Origin: Actinomycetota bacterium
GTDB lineage: Bacteria; Actinomycetota; Thermoleophilia; Solirubrobacterales; 70-9
Reading direction: 5' to 3'
NCBI GenBank assembly: GCA_018268655.1
Contig: JAFDWC010000001.1
Location: 1 to 64,000, forward strand
Length of the DNA: 64,000 nt
The stretch's first letter is position 1. Each line of letters opens with the position of its first letter. The position numbers were made by a program, and so were the translations under genes. Shown here one piece after another: positions 16,184 through 24,039 of this stretch. The notes below the pieces were generated by a model. It had not been told where the DNA came from. It saw nothing but the letters and a program-made list of their open reading frames with translations, and searched no databases.

Positions 16184-17262
16184 CAGACTCGCCCAGCCGA
16201 TCCGAACACTCCGTTGGGACGGAGGATCAAGGTCAGGATCAGGACGCCGAAGATCACCACCGGCTTCCATTCACCCCCGACGAACAACGTCGACCACTCC
16301 TGGGCCAGGCCGAGTATCACGCCGCCCACGATCGCGCCATAGGGGTTACCGACGCCGCCGAGGAGAACCGCCGCGAACAGCGGCAGCAGCAGGGCGAAGC
16401 CGAACTGGGGATTGAAGGCGCCCGTCGAGAGCGCGTACATCGCGCCCGCAAGGCCGGCCAGCCCCCCGCCGACGGCCCACACGATCACGATCAGGCGGCG
16501 GGTGTCGAACCCGGTCGTCTCGGCGAGGTCGAGGTTGTCGGCCAACGCCCGCAGCTGTTTGCCGAGGTTGGTGTACCGGAGCGCCAGCGCGGTCGCGATC
16601 AAGACGGCGTACGCGACGAGCGAGGTGATCAGGATGGTTCGGCCGATTCGCACCCCGCCACCAAGCGAGAGGCCGGTCGTGACGTTGGCCCGGAACGAGT
16701 GTATTTCGGGTCCAGCGACGAACTGGATTCCGTACCTGATCACGAACGCGAGCCCGATCGCGGCGAGGATCAGCTGCAGGCCGGTGGCGCCCCGGGTGCG
16801 CATCGGGCGCCACAGCGTCAGCTCGAGAGCGACCGAGAGGGCGGCGGTGGCAACGAACCCGAACAGCACCGACGGAATCAGCGGAAGCCCGAGCCCGACG
16901 TTAAGCAACAGCGCGCTGTAGGCGCCGAAGGTGAGGAAGTCCCCCTGCGCGAAGTTGATGAAGCGCAGGATCCCGTAGACGAAGCTGAGCCCGACCGCTC
17001 CGAGGGCGAGATATCCACCCGTCACCAGCCCATCAACGGTTGTCTGCAGAAGTGGTTGACGTCCCTCGATGATCCCGAAAACCACTCCGAGTAAGACGAA
17101 CGCTCCTACCGCCAACGCCGCCTTGGCAAGCAGCGGCGTTCCCGCGGCGACGGGAGGAGCCGCGGCGGGAGCCCCCGCCGCGGCCACGGCTGCCCCTCCG
17201 CCGGCCTGGGCCGGACGGCCGCCGCTGAAAGCGCGACGGCCGCCGCCCCCCTCCTCGGTCAC
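16183..17262 (-). CDS. livH: Branched-chain-type ABC transporter permease (LivH-like)
   Basis: Integral membrane permease (359 residues). The LivH motif TVDGLVTGGYLALGAVGLSF with YGILRFINFAQGDFLTFGAY and the coupling loop KQLRALADNLDLAETTGFDT are clear. It carries an unusual extra N-terminal segment of about 45 residues rich in Ala, Gly and Pro before the first helix. GTG start overlapping the binding-protein stop by four bases; because the overlap fixes the start, the low-complexity extension appears genuine. Confidence 0.92.
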   Translation of the reverse strand: MTEEGGGGRRAFSGGRPAQAGGGAAVAAAGAPAAAPPVAAGTPLLAKAALAVGAFVLLGVVFGIIEGRQPLLQTTVDGLVTGGYLALGAVGLSFVYGILRFINFAQGDFLTFGAYSALLLNVGLGLPLIPSVLFGFVATAALSVALELTLWRPMRTRGATGLQLILAAIGLAFVIRYGIQFVAGPEIHSFRANVTTGLSLGGGVRIGRTILITSLVAYAVLIATALALRYTNLGKQLRALADNLDLAETTGFDTRRLIVIVWAVGGGLAGLAGAMYALSTGAFNPQFGFALLLPLFAAVLLGGVGNPYGAIVGGVILGLAQEWSTLFVGGEWKPVVIFGVLILTLILRPNGVFGSAGRV

Positions 17263-18566
17263 TTTTCGATCAACTTGCCACCGGCAGTGAGTTCCAACTG
17301 GCCAACCTGTACCAACTTGCCGTTTTTGTATTCGGTCACCGCGGCGATGGTGCTAGTCGGGTCGCCGTTTTCGTCGAAGGGCGTGCTGCCGCTGAGGGCG
17401 TTGTAGAAGATCGGCTTGCCCGCCTTGATCGCTTCGAACGCCTGACGGAGCTGCCCGTAGGTGAATTCGGGAGCACCCTTCTTCGTCACTTCGGGAATCT
17501 GCTTTGCGATCGCGCTTCCTTCGCTGGATTTGGCCGCGGCCGCCGCCAGCATGCAGATCACCGCACCGTCGTAGTTGTTCTGGCTGTAGGGCTGCATCTT
17601 CTTCGGTTCCAGCGAGGAGCTCGCGAAGGCCTTTTCGAAGCCTTCGAGAGCCTTGCCGCCGGGGGGCACGCCGGGGTTGACGAAGTGAGCTCCTTCGAGC
17701 GCCGCGGGCGGCGTTCCCGGGGGGATTTCCGAGGGGAAGCCCGAGGTCGAGTAGAGCTTGGAGGCGTCGAAGGATCCGGTCCGCAGCAGCGCGGCACCGA
17801 CCTTGGCGTAGGTACCGGGTTCGTCGAAGATGACGAAGGCCGCCGGGTTGTTGGCAACGATCTTGGCCGCTTCCGCGTCATAGCTGGTGGCGTTCGGGTT
17901 GTACAGGACGGGGCCCTGCGTTTCACCACCCCGTTCCTGCCAGGCTTCGACGAATGCTTCCGCCGCCGGAGCGCCGTAGCTGTCGTCCCGCGCTGCCACC
18001 GAGATCAGCTTTCCCTTAGCCCCGCCGAGGACGTTGACCAGGTAGTCGGCGAGCATCTGGTCGCCGAAGGCATCGGAGGGAATCGTCCTGAAGGTGAATC
18101 CGCCCTTCGCGTGCAGTTCGCTGTACAGCGGGCTGGTGGTCGCGGGGGTGATCTGCGGGACTTCGCCGGGGATCGTCACGCCTTCGGCCATCGGAATCGA
18201 GAAGGCGAGCCCGCCGAGGACGCAGTTGGATCCTTCGGCGACCAGTTTCCTCGTCGCGGCCACCGCGGTCTGCGGCGAGGACCCTTCGTCGGCGGCGCTG
18301 ATGTCGGCGTTGAAGCTGAGGCCGGCTTCCTTCGCAGCGGCGTTGCCTTCTTCGACCGCGATCTTCGCCGCCTTGTCCCACGAGGGCCCGAATTCGGCCG
18401 CCGGCCCCGTCAGCGCCACCACGTCGCCGATCTTCAGGCTGGTGCTGCCGCTGCCGCCCGAGCTGGAACCACCGCTTTCTTCCGACCCGCCGCCGCATGC
18501 GGCCAAGCCAAGCGCGAGCGCGATAAGGCCCACAGCCAGAGCGGAGATTTTTGAGGATAGTCGCAT
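17259..18566 (-). CDS. ABC transporter substrate-binding lipoprotein (LivJ/K-like)
   Basis: Exported ligand-binding lipoprotein (435 residues) feeding LivHMGF. The start ATG at 18566 has GGAGG nine bases upstream and gives MRLSSKISALAVGLIALALG followed by lipobox LAAC, then a Ser/Gly linker. The periplasmic-binding-protein type 1 fold begins SLKIGDVVALTGPAAEFGPS. Other features are RKLVAEGSNCVLGG and AEAFVEAWQERGGETQGP. Glu and Lys are mostly GAA and AAA, unlike the flanking oxidase gene, perhaps reflecting high expression. Ligand unknown: the neighbours suggest an amino acid, hydroxy amino acid or amide. Confidence 0.9.
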   Translation of the reverse strand: MRLSSKISALAVGLIALALGLAACGGGSEESGGSSSGGSGSTSLKIGDVVALTGPAAEFGPSWDKAAKIAVEEGNAAAKEAGLSFNADISAADEGSSPQTAVAATRKLVAEGSNCVLGGLAFSIPMAEGVTIPGEVPQITPATTSPLYSELHAKGGFTFRTIPSDAFGDQMLADYLVNVLGGAKGKLISVAARDDSYGAPAAEAFVEAWQERGGETQGPVLYNPNATSYDAEAAKIVANNPAAFVIFDEPGTYAKVGAALLRTGSFDASKLYSTSGFPSEIPPGTPPAALEGAHFVNPGVPPGGKALEGFEKAFASSSLEPKKMQPYSQNNYDGAVICMLAAAAAKSSEGSAIAKQIPEVTKKGAPEFTYGQLRQAFEAIKAGKPIFYNALSGSTPFDENGDPTSTIAAVTEYKNGKLVQVGQLELTAGGKLIEK

Positions 18567-18613
18567 CCCTTGTGGCCTCCAATTCAGCATTTTGGTGACG
18601 TGAGGACTCCCTG

Positions 18614-18668
18614 TGAACCAGATTTGTGATCAGGACTCACAAAGATCTTGGTCCTGGTTCAGTATAAT
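18614..18668. promoter_or_regulatory. Divergent promoter with nested inverted repeats
   Basis: TGAACCAG (18614-18621) pairs with CTGGTTCA (18654-18661), and inside it TTTGTGA (18623-18629) pairs with TCACAAA (18637-18643). Immediately next is a perfect TATAAT on the plus strand (18663-18668), which reads TATACT on the minus strand (18666-18661). This can serve the oxidase operon rightward (128 bases to its ATG) and the ABC operon leftward (95 bases). The two palindromes are candidate operators, perhaps for the XRE-cupin protein. Confidence 0.6.
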
Positions 18669-18795
18669 GAAGGCGAAGACCCACTGCAAGTGAAGTTAGT
18701 GGACAGCCACGAGCGTTTGCAGGACACGCGGGAACTGATCGGACGGCCGCGCGAAGCGATGCTCGCGCTCGACCAGAGAAGGAGCGGGCAAGAGA

Positions 18796-19953
18796 ATGAG
18801 CGAAGGCAATCGAGCGTCACGCTCCTACGACGTCGCGGTCGTCGGCGCCGGGATCATCGGCCTCTCGGTGGCGCTCCACCTGCTCGAGGCCGGCGAGCAG
18901 TCGGTCTGCGTCGTCGAGCGGACCGGGGTCGCGGCCGGCGCCTCCGGCGTCCAGCCCGGCGGCGTGCGCCAGCAGTGGAGCTCACGAGTCAACTGCCTGC
19001 TGGCCCAGGAGTCGGTGCATTTCTATCTCGACATCGCCAACCGCCTCGACAACCGCGTCCAGCCGGTGCTGGAGCAGTGCGGATACATCTTCCTCGCCCA
19101 CTCGGAGGATCGCCTCAGCCGCCTCGCCGCCGACGTCGCCCTCCAGAACGAGTTCGGAGTCCCGAGCGAGATCGTCGACCCTGACCAAGCGGCCGAACGC
19201 GTGCCCGACCTCCAGATCGAGACCGTCGTCGGCGCCGCCTGGTGCCAAGAAGACGGGTACTTCGACCGCCCCCAGGCGGTCGTCGCCGGCTTCGCCGAGG
19301 CGGCCGAGCGCCACGGGGCGGTGCTCCACCAGGCCGAGGTCGAGCGCGTCGAGCCGGACGGGCAGAGCTGGCAACTCTCGCTTGCCGGCGGCGACCGGCT
19401 CGGCGCCGGGCGGGTCGTACTGGCGACCGGCTACGACTCCCCCGCCCTGCTCGAGCCGCTCGGGATCGAGGTGCCGATCGGCAAGGAGCTCCGCTCGCTG
19501 TTCCTCAGCGAGCCGATCAGGGACCGCCTGCTCGACCCGATGGTCGCCTCGGGCGAGCGATCGTTTGCCGCCAAGCAGCTCGCCGACGGGCGCGTCCTCG
19601 CCAGCGACACCACGGTCGACGCGACCGAACAGCGCGACCACGACGCGCGCCGGCTGGCGGTCCGCACCAACATCGAGGAGCTGCTGCCGCGGCTGCAGTA
19701 CGTCTCCTTCCCGATCGTCGCCGACGGCTTCTACGACGTCACCCCCGACCACCAGCCGATCATCACCGAGGTCCAACCGAGCCTCTGGGTCGCCGCCGGC
19801 TTCAGCGGCCACGGGTTCATGCTGGCGCCGGCGATCGGTCGCCGCGTCGCCGGCCTGCTCCAGGATCGCCCCGTGGACGACCTGCTCGACGCCTTCTCGC
19901 TGGAGCGCTTCTCGCGGCCGATCACGATCGACGAGACCGAGTGGGTGGTCTGA
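18796..19953 (+). CDS. FAD-dependent amino acid/amine oxidase (DAO family)
   Basis: Flavoprotein of the D-amino acid oxidase / sarcosine oxidase / glycine oxidase family (385 residues), expected to oxidise a C-N bond to an imine. The dinucleotide motif YDVAVVGAGIIGLSVALHLL is at about residues 11-30. VAAGASGVQPGGVRQQWSSR is the typical post-Rossmann region (no evident covalent-flavin Cys). The C-terminal motif DGFYDVTPDHQPIITEVQPS and AAGFSGHGFMLAPAIGR are diagnostic. It is the first rightward gene from a divergent promoter shared with the ABC importer, and is coupled to the next gene by TGATG. RidA in the facing operon would remove its imine product. Confidence 0.9.
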   Translation: MSEGNRASRSYDVAVVGAGIIGLSVALHLLEAGEQSVCVVERTGVAAGASGVQPGGVRQQWSSRVNCLLAQESVHFYLDIANRLDNRVQPVLEQCGYIFLAHSEDRLSRLAADVALQNEFGVPSEIVDPDQAAERVPDLQIETVVGAAWCQEDGYFDRPQAVVAGFAEAAERHGAVLHQAEVERVEPDGQSWQLSLAGGDRLGAGRVVLATGYDSPALLEPLGIEVPIGKELRSLFLSEPIRDRLLDPMVASGERSFAAKQLADGRVLASDTTVDATEQRDHDARRLAVRTNIEELLPRLQYVSFPIVADGFYDVTPDHQPIITEVQPSLWVAAGFSGHGFMLAPAIGRRVAGLLQDRPVDDLLDAFSLERFSRPITIDETEWVV

Positions 19954-21131
19954 TGCCCGCCACCGGCAACTTCGACGTCGCCGACGTCCGCCGTCGCTTC
20001 AGCTCGCTCGGCGACGGGTTCGCCTTCTTCGACAGCCCCGGCGGCACCCAGACCCCCGACCTGGTCGGGGAGGCGATGGCGGAGACGGCGCGCTGTTCCA
20101 GCGCCAACCTGGGCGCGCCGTATCCGACCAGCCGCCGGGTCGGCGAAATCCTCGACCGCGCCGAGGCCAGCACCGCGGCGCTGTTCGGCTGCGCGCCGCA
20201 GGAGATCACCTTTGGCACCAACATGACCTCGCTCAACTTCGCCCTCTCCCGCGCCGTCGCCCGCGATTGGCGTGAGGGAGATCGGGTCGTCGTCTCGGCT
20301 CTCGACCACGAGGCGAACGTCGCGCCCTGGCACGCGCTGGCGGAGGACCTGGGGCTCGACCTGCAGACGGTCGCGCTCAACCCCGACACCACCCTCAACC
20401 TCGACGATTTGAGGGAGAAGCTCGACGAGCGGACCAGGCTGGTGGCCTTCACCGCGGCCTCCAACGCCCTCGGCACGCTGACCCCGGTGTCAGAGATCAG
20501 CCGGCTCGCCCACGAGGTCGGCGCGCTCAGCTGGGTGGACGCGGTCCACTACGCCGCCCATTACCCGGTCTCGGTGGCGGACCTTGGGGCCGACGTCCTG
20601 ATCTGCTCGGCCTACAAGTTCTGCGGCCCCCACCTCGGGATGGCCTACGTCCGCGAGGAGCTCGCCCGCGGCTGGCGGCCGTACCGGGTGCGGATCCCGG
20701 CGCCGACGACGGGGCGCGGGCTTGCCACCGGCACCTTTCCGTTCGAGCTCCTCGCCGGCCTGATCGCAACCGTCGACTATCTCGACGAAGTCGGCGGGAT
20801 GGCCGCGATCGCCTCCTACGAGCTGGAGCTGATGGACCACCTGCTGGCAACGCTGCCGAGCAACGTGACCGTCTACGGGCTGGCCGGCAGCGAGGGACGC
20901 GCACCGACGATGCTGATCAACGTCGCCGGCGTTCCAGCCGCCGCGGCCGCCCAGCGGCTGGCTGAGCGCGGCATCGGTGTTTGGAGTAGCGACAACTGGT
21001 ACTGCCTCGGCCTCTGGGACCAGCTCGACACCGGCGGCAGCTCGGTGCGCGTCGGGCTCGCCCACTACAACACCGTGGCCGAGGTCGATCGGCTCGTCGC
21101 CGAGCTCGGGCAGCTCTCCCCCAGCGCCTGA
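19953..21131 (+). CDS. Cysteine-desulfurase-like class V PLP aminotransferase-fold enzyme
   Basis: PLP enzyme (392 residues) of the cysteine-desulfurase-like subgroup. FFDSPGGTQTPDLVGEAMAE starts the domain, SALDHEANVAPWHALAE and VDAVHYAAHYPVSV form the cofactor site, and the lysine is in ICSAYKFCGPHLGMAY. No mobile-loop cysteine of the SufS/IscS kind is seen near the C terminus (SSVRVGLAHYNTVAEVDRL), so sulfur transfer is doubtful. A lyase or aminotransferase role in the same catabolic route is more likely. ATG overlaps the oxidase stop as TGATG. Confidence 0.85.
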   Translation: MPATGNFDVADVRRRFSSLGDGFAFFDSPGGTQTPDLVGEAMAETARCSSANLGAPYPTSRRVGEILDRAEASTAALFGCAPQEITFGTNMTSLNFALSRAVARDWREGDRVVVSALDHEANVAPWHALAEDLGLDLQTVALNPDTTLNLDDLREKLDERTRLVAFTAASNALGTLTPVSEISRLAHEVGALSWVDAVHYAAHYPVSVADLGADVLICSAYKFCGPHLGMAYVREELARGWRPYRVRIPAPTTGRGLATGTFPFELLAGLIATVDYLDEVGGMAAIASYELELMDHLLATLPSNVTVYGLAGSEGRAPTMLINVAGVPAAAAAQRLAERGIGVWSSDNWYCLGLWDQLDTGGSSVRVGLAHYNTVAEVDRLVAELGQLSPSA

Positions 21132-21143
21132 CCCGCCGCCCGG

Positions 21144-21767
21144 CTAGTCCTCATCGGCGTCGAGCCCCAGCGTGGCGGAAACCGCTTCGAGGTGCGCGCG
21201 CATCGCCGCTTCGGCTGCCGGCGCGGCTTCGGCGCGGATCGCCCCGACCAGGGCCTCGAGGTCGACCAGCGCCCCGCTTCGCATCTGCGGCTCGGAGACC
21301 GTGCGGGTGCGCGAGTAGCGGAGGAGGTCGGAGAGGGCGTCGAGCATGATCCGCAGCGGGTCGTTGCGGGCGGCCGCGAGCACGGCGCCGTGCAGGCTCA
21401 GGTCGGCGCTGGCAAAGCGCTCGGGCTGCGACTCGGTCGCCCGCAGCTCGGCCAGCCGCCGCTCGAACAGGCGCAGGTCCTCGTCGTCGCGGCGAGCCGC
21501 GGCGAGGCCGGCCGCGTAGGGCTCGAGCCGGAGGCGGACCTCGAGCAGGTCGCCGAGGTCGACCGTGGTCAGGTAGTGGCCGGAGCCGCGGCGCGCTTCG
21601 AGCAGGCCGAGCGCGCCCAGCCGGCGCAGGCCCTCGCGCAGGCGAGCGCGCGAGATCCCGAGCTCGGCGGCGAGCGCGCGCTCGGCGGGAAGCCGGTCGC
21701 CGGGGCGGAGCCCCCGTTCGTCGAGCAGGGCCCGCAGCCGATCGCTGACCTCGTCGCCCTGGGCCAC
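21144..21767 (-). CDS. FadR-type GntR-family regulator
   Basis: GntR-family repressor (207 residues), FadR/FCD branch. The winged helix is at the N terminus (LRPGDRLPAERALAAELGIS, RARLREGLRRLGALGLLEAR, RRGSGHYL), followed by an all-helical ligand domain containing DLSLHGAVLAAARNDPL. GTG start at 21767, only 25 bases from the divergent FAH gene, with two palindromes in and over that gap, so it very probably represses both genes. FCD proteins sense small organic acids. Confidence 0.9.
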   Translation of the reverse strand: MAQGDEVSDRLRALLDERGLRPGDRLPAERALAAELGISRARLREGLRRLGALGLLEARRGSGHYLTTVDLGDLLEVRLRLEPYAAGLAAARRDDEDLRLFERRLAELRATESQPERFASADLSLHGAVLAAARNDPLRIMLDALSDLLRYSRTRTVSEPQMRSGALVDLEALVGAIRAEAAPAAEAAMRAHLEAVSATLGLDADED

Positions 21768-21775
21768 CGCGGCGA

Positions 21776-21808
21776 GTATATTGGCCTGACCAATGTGGTC
21801 TGACCAAT
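21776..21808. promoter_or_regulatory. Compact bidirectional promoter/operator
   Basis: ATTGG-CCTGA-CCAAT (21780-21794) and TGGTC-T-GACCA (21796-21806) are back-to-back palindromes of the TGGTCnGACCA type bound by FadR-like GntR proteins. TATATT (21777-21782, plus) and TATACT (21780-21775, minus) overlap. Each -10 lies about 7-10 bases from a start codon (21793 plus, 21767 minus), so both messages are probably leaderless. Confidence 0.6.
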
Positions 21809-22458
21809 TTCAAAGGCCCGGCAAGATCGTCGCGATCGGGCTCAACTTCATGGATCACATCCGCGAGGCGAAGATGGACGTGCCGGCGCAGCCGCTGGTC
21901 TTCACCAAGTTCGTCAGCAGCGTGATCGGCGACGGCGAGGAGATCGTGATCGACCGCGAGCTGACCCAGCGGGTCGACTGGGAGGTCGAGCTCGGGGTGG
22001 TCGTCGGCCGGCCGATGAGCCGGGTCGCGGTCGACGACGTCGCCGAGCACATCCGCGGCTACACGGTCGCCAACGACGTCTCCGCCCGCGACGTCCAGTT
22101 CGGCGACGGCCAGTGGGTGCGCGGCAAGAGCCTCGACACCTTCTGTCCCCTGGGGCCGCGCCTGGTCCCGGCCGCCGAGATCGCGGACCCGCAGGCGCTC
22201 GGCCTCCGCACCCGGGTCAACGACGAGACCGTCCAGGACTCGAGCACCGCGGAGATGATCTTCGGGGTCGCCGAGCTGCTCTCGTTCTGCTCGCACTCGT
22301 TCCGGCTCGAGCCCTGGGACGTCGTCCTCACCGGCACTCCCTGGGGCTGCGGCGAGTTCATGGACCCGGTCCGCTCGCTGCAGCACGGCGACGTCGTCGA
22401 AGTCGAGGTCGACGGGATCGGCACCCTGCGCAACCCGGTCCGCGAGCTCGGGCGCTGA
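21793..22458 (+). CDS. Fumarylacetoacetate-hydrolase-family protein
   Basis: FAH-superfamily enzyme (221 residues), known members hydrolysing or isomerising/decarboxylating acylpyruvates and related diketo acids. PGKIVAIGLNFMDHIREA starts the domain. VDWEVELGVVVGRPMSRV carries the metal-binding ExE motif with a later Asp in VANDVSARDVQ. GKSLDTFCPLGPRLVP and LTGTPWGCGEF complete the signature. ATG at 21793 falls inside the operator, with no room for a leader. It is divergent from its presumed FadR-type repressor. Confidence 0.88.
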   Translation: MWSDQFQRPGKIVAIGLNFMDHIREAKMDVPAQPLVFTKFVSSVIGDGEEIVIDRELTQRVDWEVELGVVVGRPMSRVAVDDVAEHIRGYTVANDVSARDVQFGDGQWVRGKSLDTFCPLGPRLVPAAEIADPQALGLRTRVNDETVQDSSTAEMIFGVAELLSFCSHSFRLEPWDVVLTGTPWGCGEFMDPVRSLQHGDVVEVEVDGIGTLRNPVRELGR

Positions 22459-22533
22459 GCACGGGGCGAAACTTCGCATTCCCACCCGGTGATGTCTCTG
22501 GACACCGCGCAGCGGCCAGCGTATGGTCCCCGT

Positions 22534-22938
22534 GTGGATCGGCTAGGCGACGCGGAACGCAACCTGAAAGAGAGCGAAGCGGAGTTCAGCGCGGCGGCTG
22601 AGGACTTCGTCGCGCGCCCCCAGTTCGTCAGCCTCCTCGCCTTCGCGGCCGGGAACCTGGCGGCGACGACGAGGATCGCGACCGACGTCTTCGACCTGGC
22701 GCTGCGGAACCTGCGCCTCGCCGGCCGGCAGGACGTCGTCTCGCTGGCCAAGCAGCTCGGCCGCACCGAGGACAAGCTGGAGCGGGTCCTGCAGGAGATC
22801 GAGGGACTGAGGGCGGAGGCCGGCCGAGCGGCGGCCGCGCGGGCGGAGAGCCCGACGGTCGAGCGGCTCGAGCCTCGGGCGAGGAAAAGCCGCCCGCAGC
22901 GCAGCCCGGATCCGGACCGGCAGGCCTCGACGGAATGA
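22534..22938 (+). CDS. PhaE-like subunit / PHA granule-associated helical protein
   Basis: Small helical protein (134 residues) directly before PhaC and overlapping it by four bases (ATGA). The core SAAAEDFVARPQFVSLLAFA and ATTRIATDVFDLALRNLRLA, then KQLGRTEDKLERVLQEIEGL, is amphipathic, and the tail is Lys/Arg/Pro-rich. Position and the helical pattern suggest the second subunit of a class III synthase or a granule-binding protein. The frame opens upstream with GTG (22489) or ATG (22492). GTG at 22534 is taken because the similarity-like region begins there, but no Shine-Dalgarno supports any of them. Confidence 0.65.
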   Translation: MDRLGDAERNLKESEAEFSAAAEDFVARPQFVSLLAFAAGNLAATTRIATDVFDLALRNLRLAGRQDVVSLAKQLGRTEDKLERVLQEIEGLRAEAGRAAAARAESPTVERLEPRARKSRPQRSPDPDRQASTE

Positions 22939-23996
22939 GCCGGCTGGCGCAGCTCGGACGAGCTCCCCGGGCCGCTCTGGAGTTCACCAACATCCTGCTC
23001 ACGACATCCGACGCGGAGATCGGATGCACCCCGCGGGACCTGGTCTGGTCGCACCGCAAGACCTCGCTCTATCGCTACCGCTCGGCGAACCGCCGGCACC
23101 CGATCCCGATCCTGCTCGTCTTCGCCCTGATCAACCGGCCGGAGATCTTCGACCTGCGGCCCGGCCAGTCGCTGGTCGAGGACCTGCTCGCGGCGGGGTT
23201 CGACGTCTACCTCCTCGACTGGGGCGAACTGGACGAGGAGGACGGGGAGATGGGCCTCGCCGAGTTCGTCTGCGACGAGCTGCACTGGGCGGTGCGCGAG
23301 ACCCTGTACAGCTCCGGGCAGGAGGAGCTGACGCTGGTCGGATGGTGCATCGGCGGAACCCTGGTGACGATGTACCTCGGGCTCGAAGACGAGGACGGCC
23401 ATGTCTCGCCGGTGCGCAACGCGATGCTGCTGACGACGCCGATCGAAGCCGGTGGCACGCTCTACCTGAAGTGGGTCGGGGGCAAGGAGTTCGACGTCGA
23501 CTTCATCGCCGACAACTTCACCGTCGTCCCCGGCGGCGGCATCGACCTCGCCAACAAGCTGATGAAGCCGGTGAAGAACCTCTCGACCACCTACCGCCAG
23601 CTTTGGGAAAAGGTCCTCGCTGGCGAAGCCGATCGGGTCGGCTACCAGTCGATGGCAAAGTGGGTCGCCGCCAATCCGCCATTCCCGTCGAAGGCCTTCC
23701 GCGAGTGGGTCACCTGGATCTACAAGGAGAACCGGCTGGCGCCAGGCAAGGTCGAACTGCGTGGCCGGCGGGTCGACCTCCGCCGGATCGATCAGAACCT
23801 CCTGGTCGTCACGGCCGGATCGGACCACATCACCCCCCGCGAGGGCACCGAACCCGTGCTCGACCTCGTCTCGAGCGAGGACGTCACCCACCTCGCGCGA
23901 CCCGGCGGCCACATCGGCCTGGTGGCCGGATCGAAGGCGAAGCGAGAGCTCTGGCCGTCGCTGGTGAGCTGGCTCGAGGAGAGGTCCGCGGCCTGA
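22935..23996 (+). CDS. phaC: Class III polyhydroxyalkanoate synthase (PhaC)
   Basis: PHA synthase catalytic subunit (353 residues, the usual class III length), polymerising 3-hydroxyacyl-CoA on the surface of storage granules. The lipase-like box carries Cys instead of Ser (VGWCIGGTL, nucleophile about residue 138). The catalytic Asp is in TAGSDHITP and the His in PGGHIGLVAGS. ILLVFALINRPEIFDLRPGQ and VYLLDWGELDEEDGEMGL are class III segments. It is followed by reductase and dehydrogenase genes in the same direction. Confidence 0.92.
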   Translation: MSRLAQLGRAPRAALEFTNILLTTSDAEIGCTPRDLVWSHRKTSLYRYRSANRRHPIPILLVFALINRPEIFDLRPGQSLVEDLLAAGFDVYLLDWGELDEEDGEMGLAEFVCDELHWAVRETLYSSGQEELTLVGWCIGGTLVTMYLGLEDEDGHVSPVRNAMLLTTPIEAGGTLYLKWVGGKEFDVDFIADNFTVVPGGGIDLANKLMKPVKNLSTTYRQLWEKVLAGEADRVGYQSMAKWVAANPPFPSKAFREWVTWIYKENRLAPGKVELRGRRVDLRRIDQNLLVVTAGSDHITPREGTEPVLDLVSSEDVTHLARPGGHIGLVAGSKAKRELWPSLVSWLEERSAA

Positions 23997-24039
23997 TGCC
24001 CCTGGGCCACCGCAATCCAAACAGAGATTGGAGAGCATC

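Noticed and set aside
19953-21131. SufS/IscS cysteine desulfurase
   Set aside because: No catalytic loop cysteine or Suf/Isc neighbours; the catabolic setting points elsewhere.
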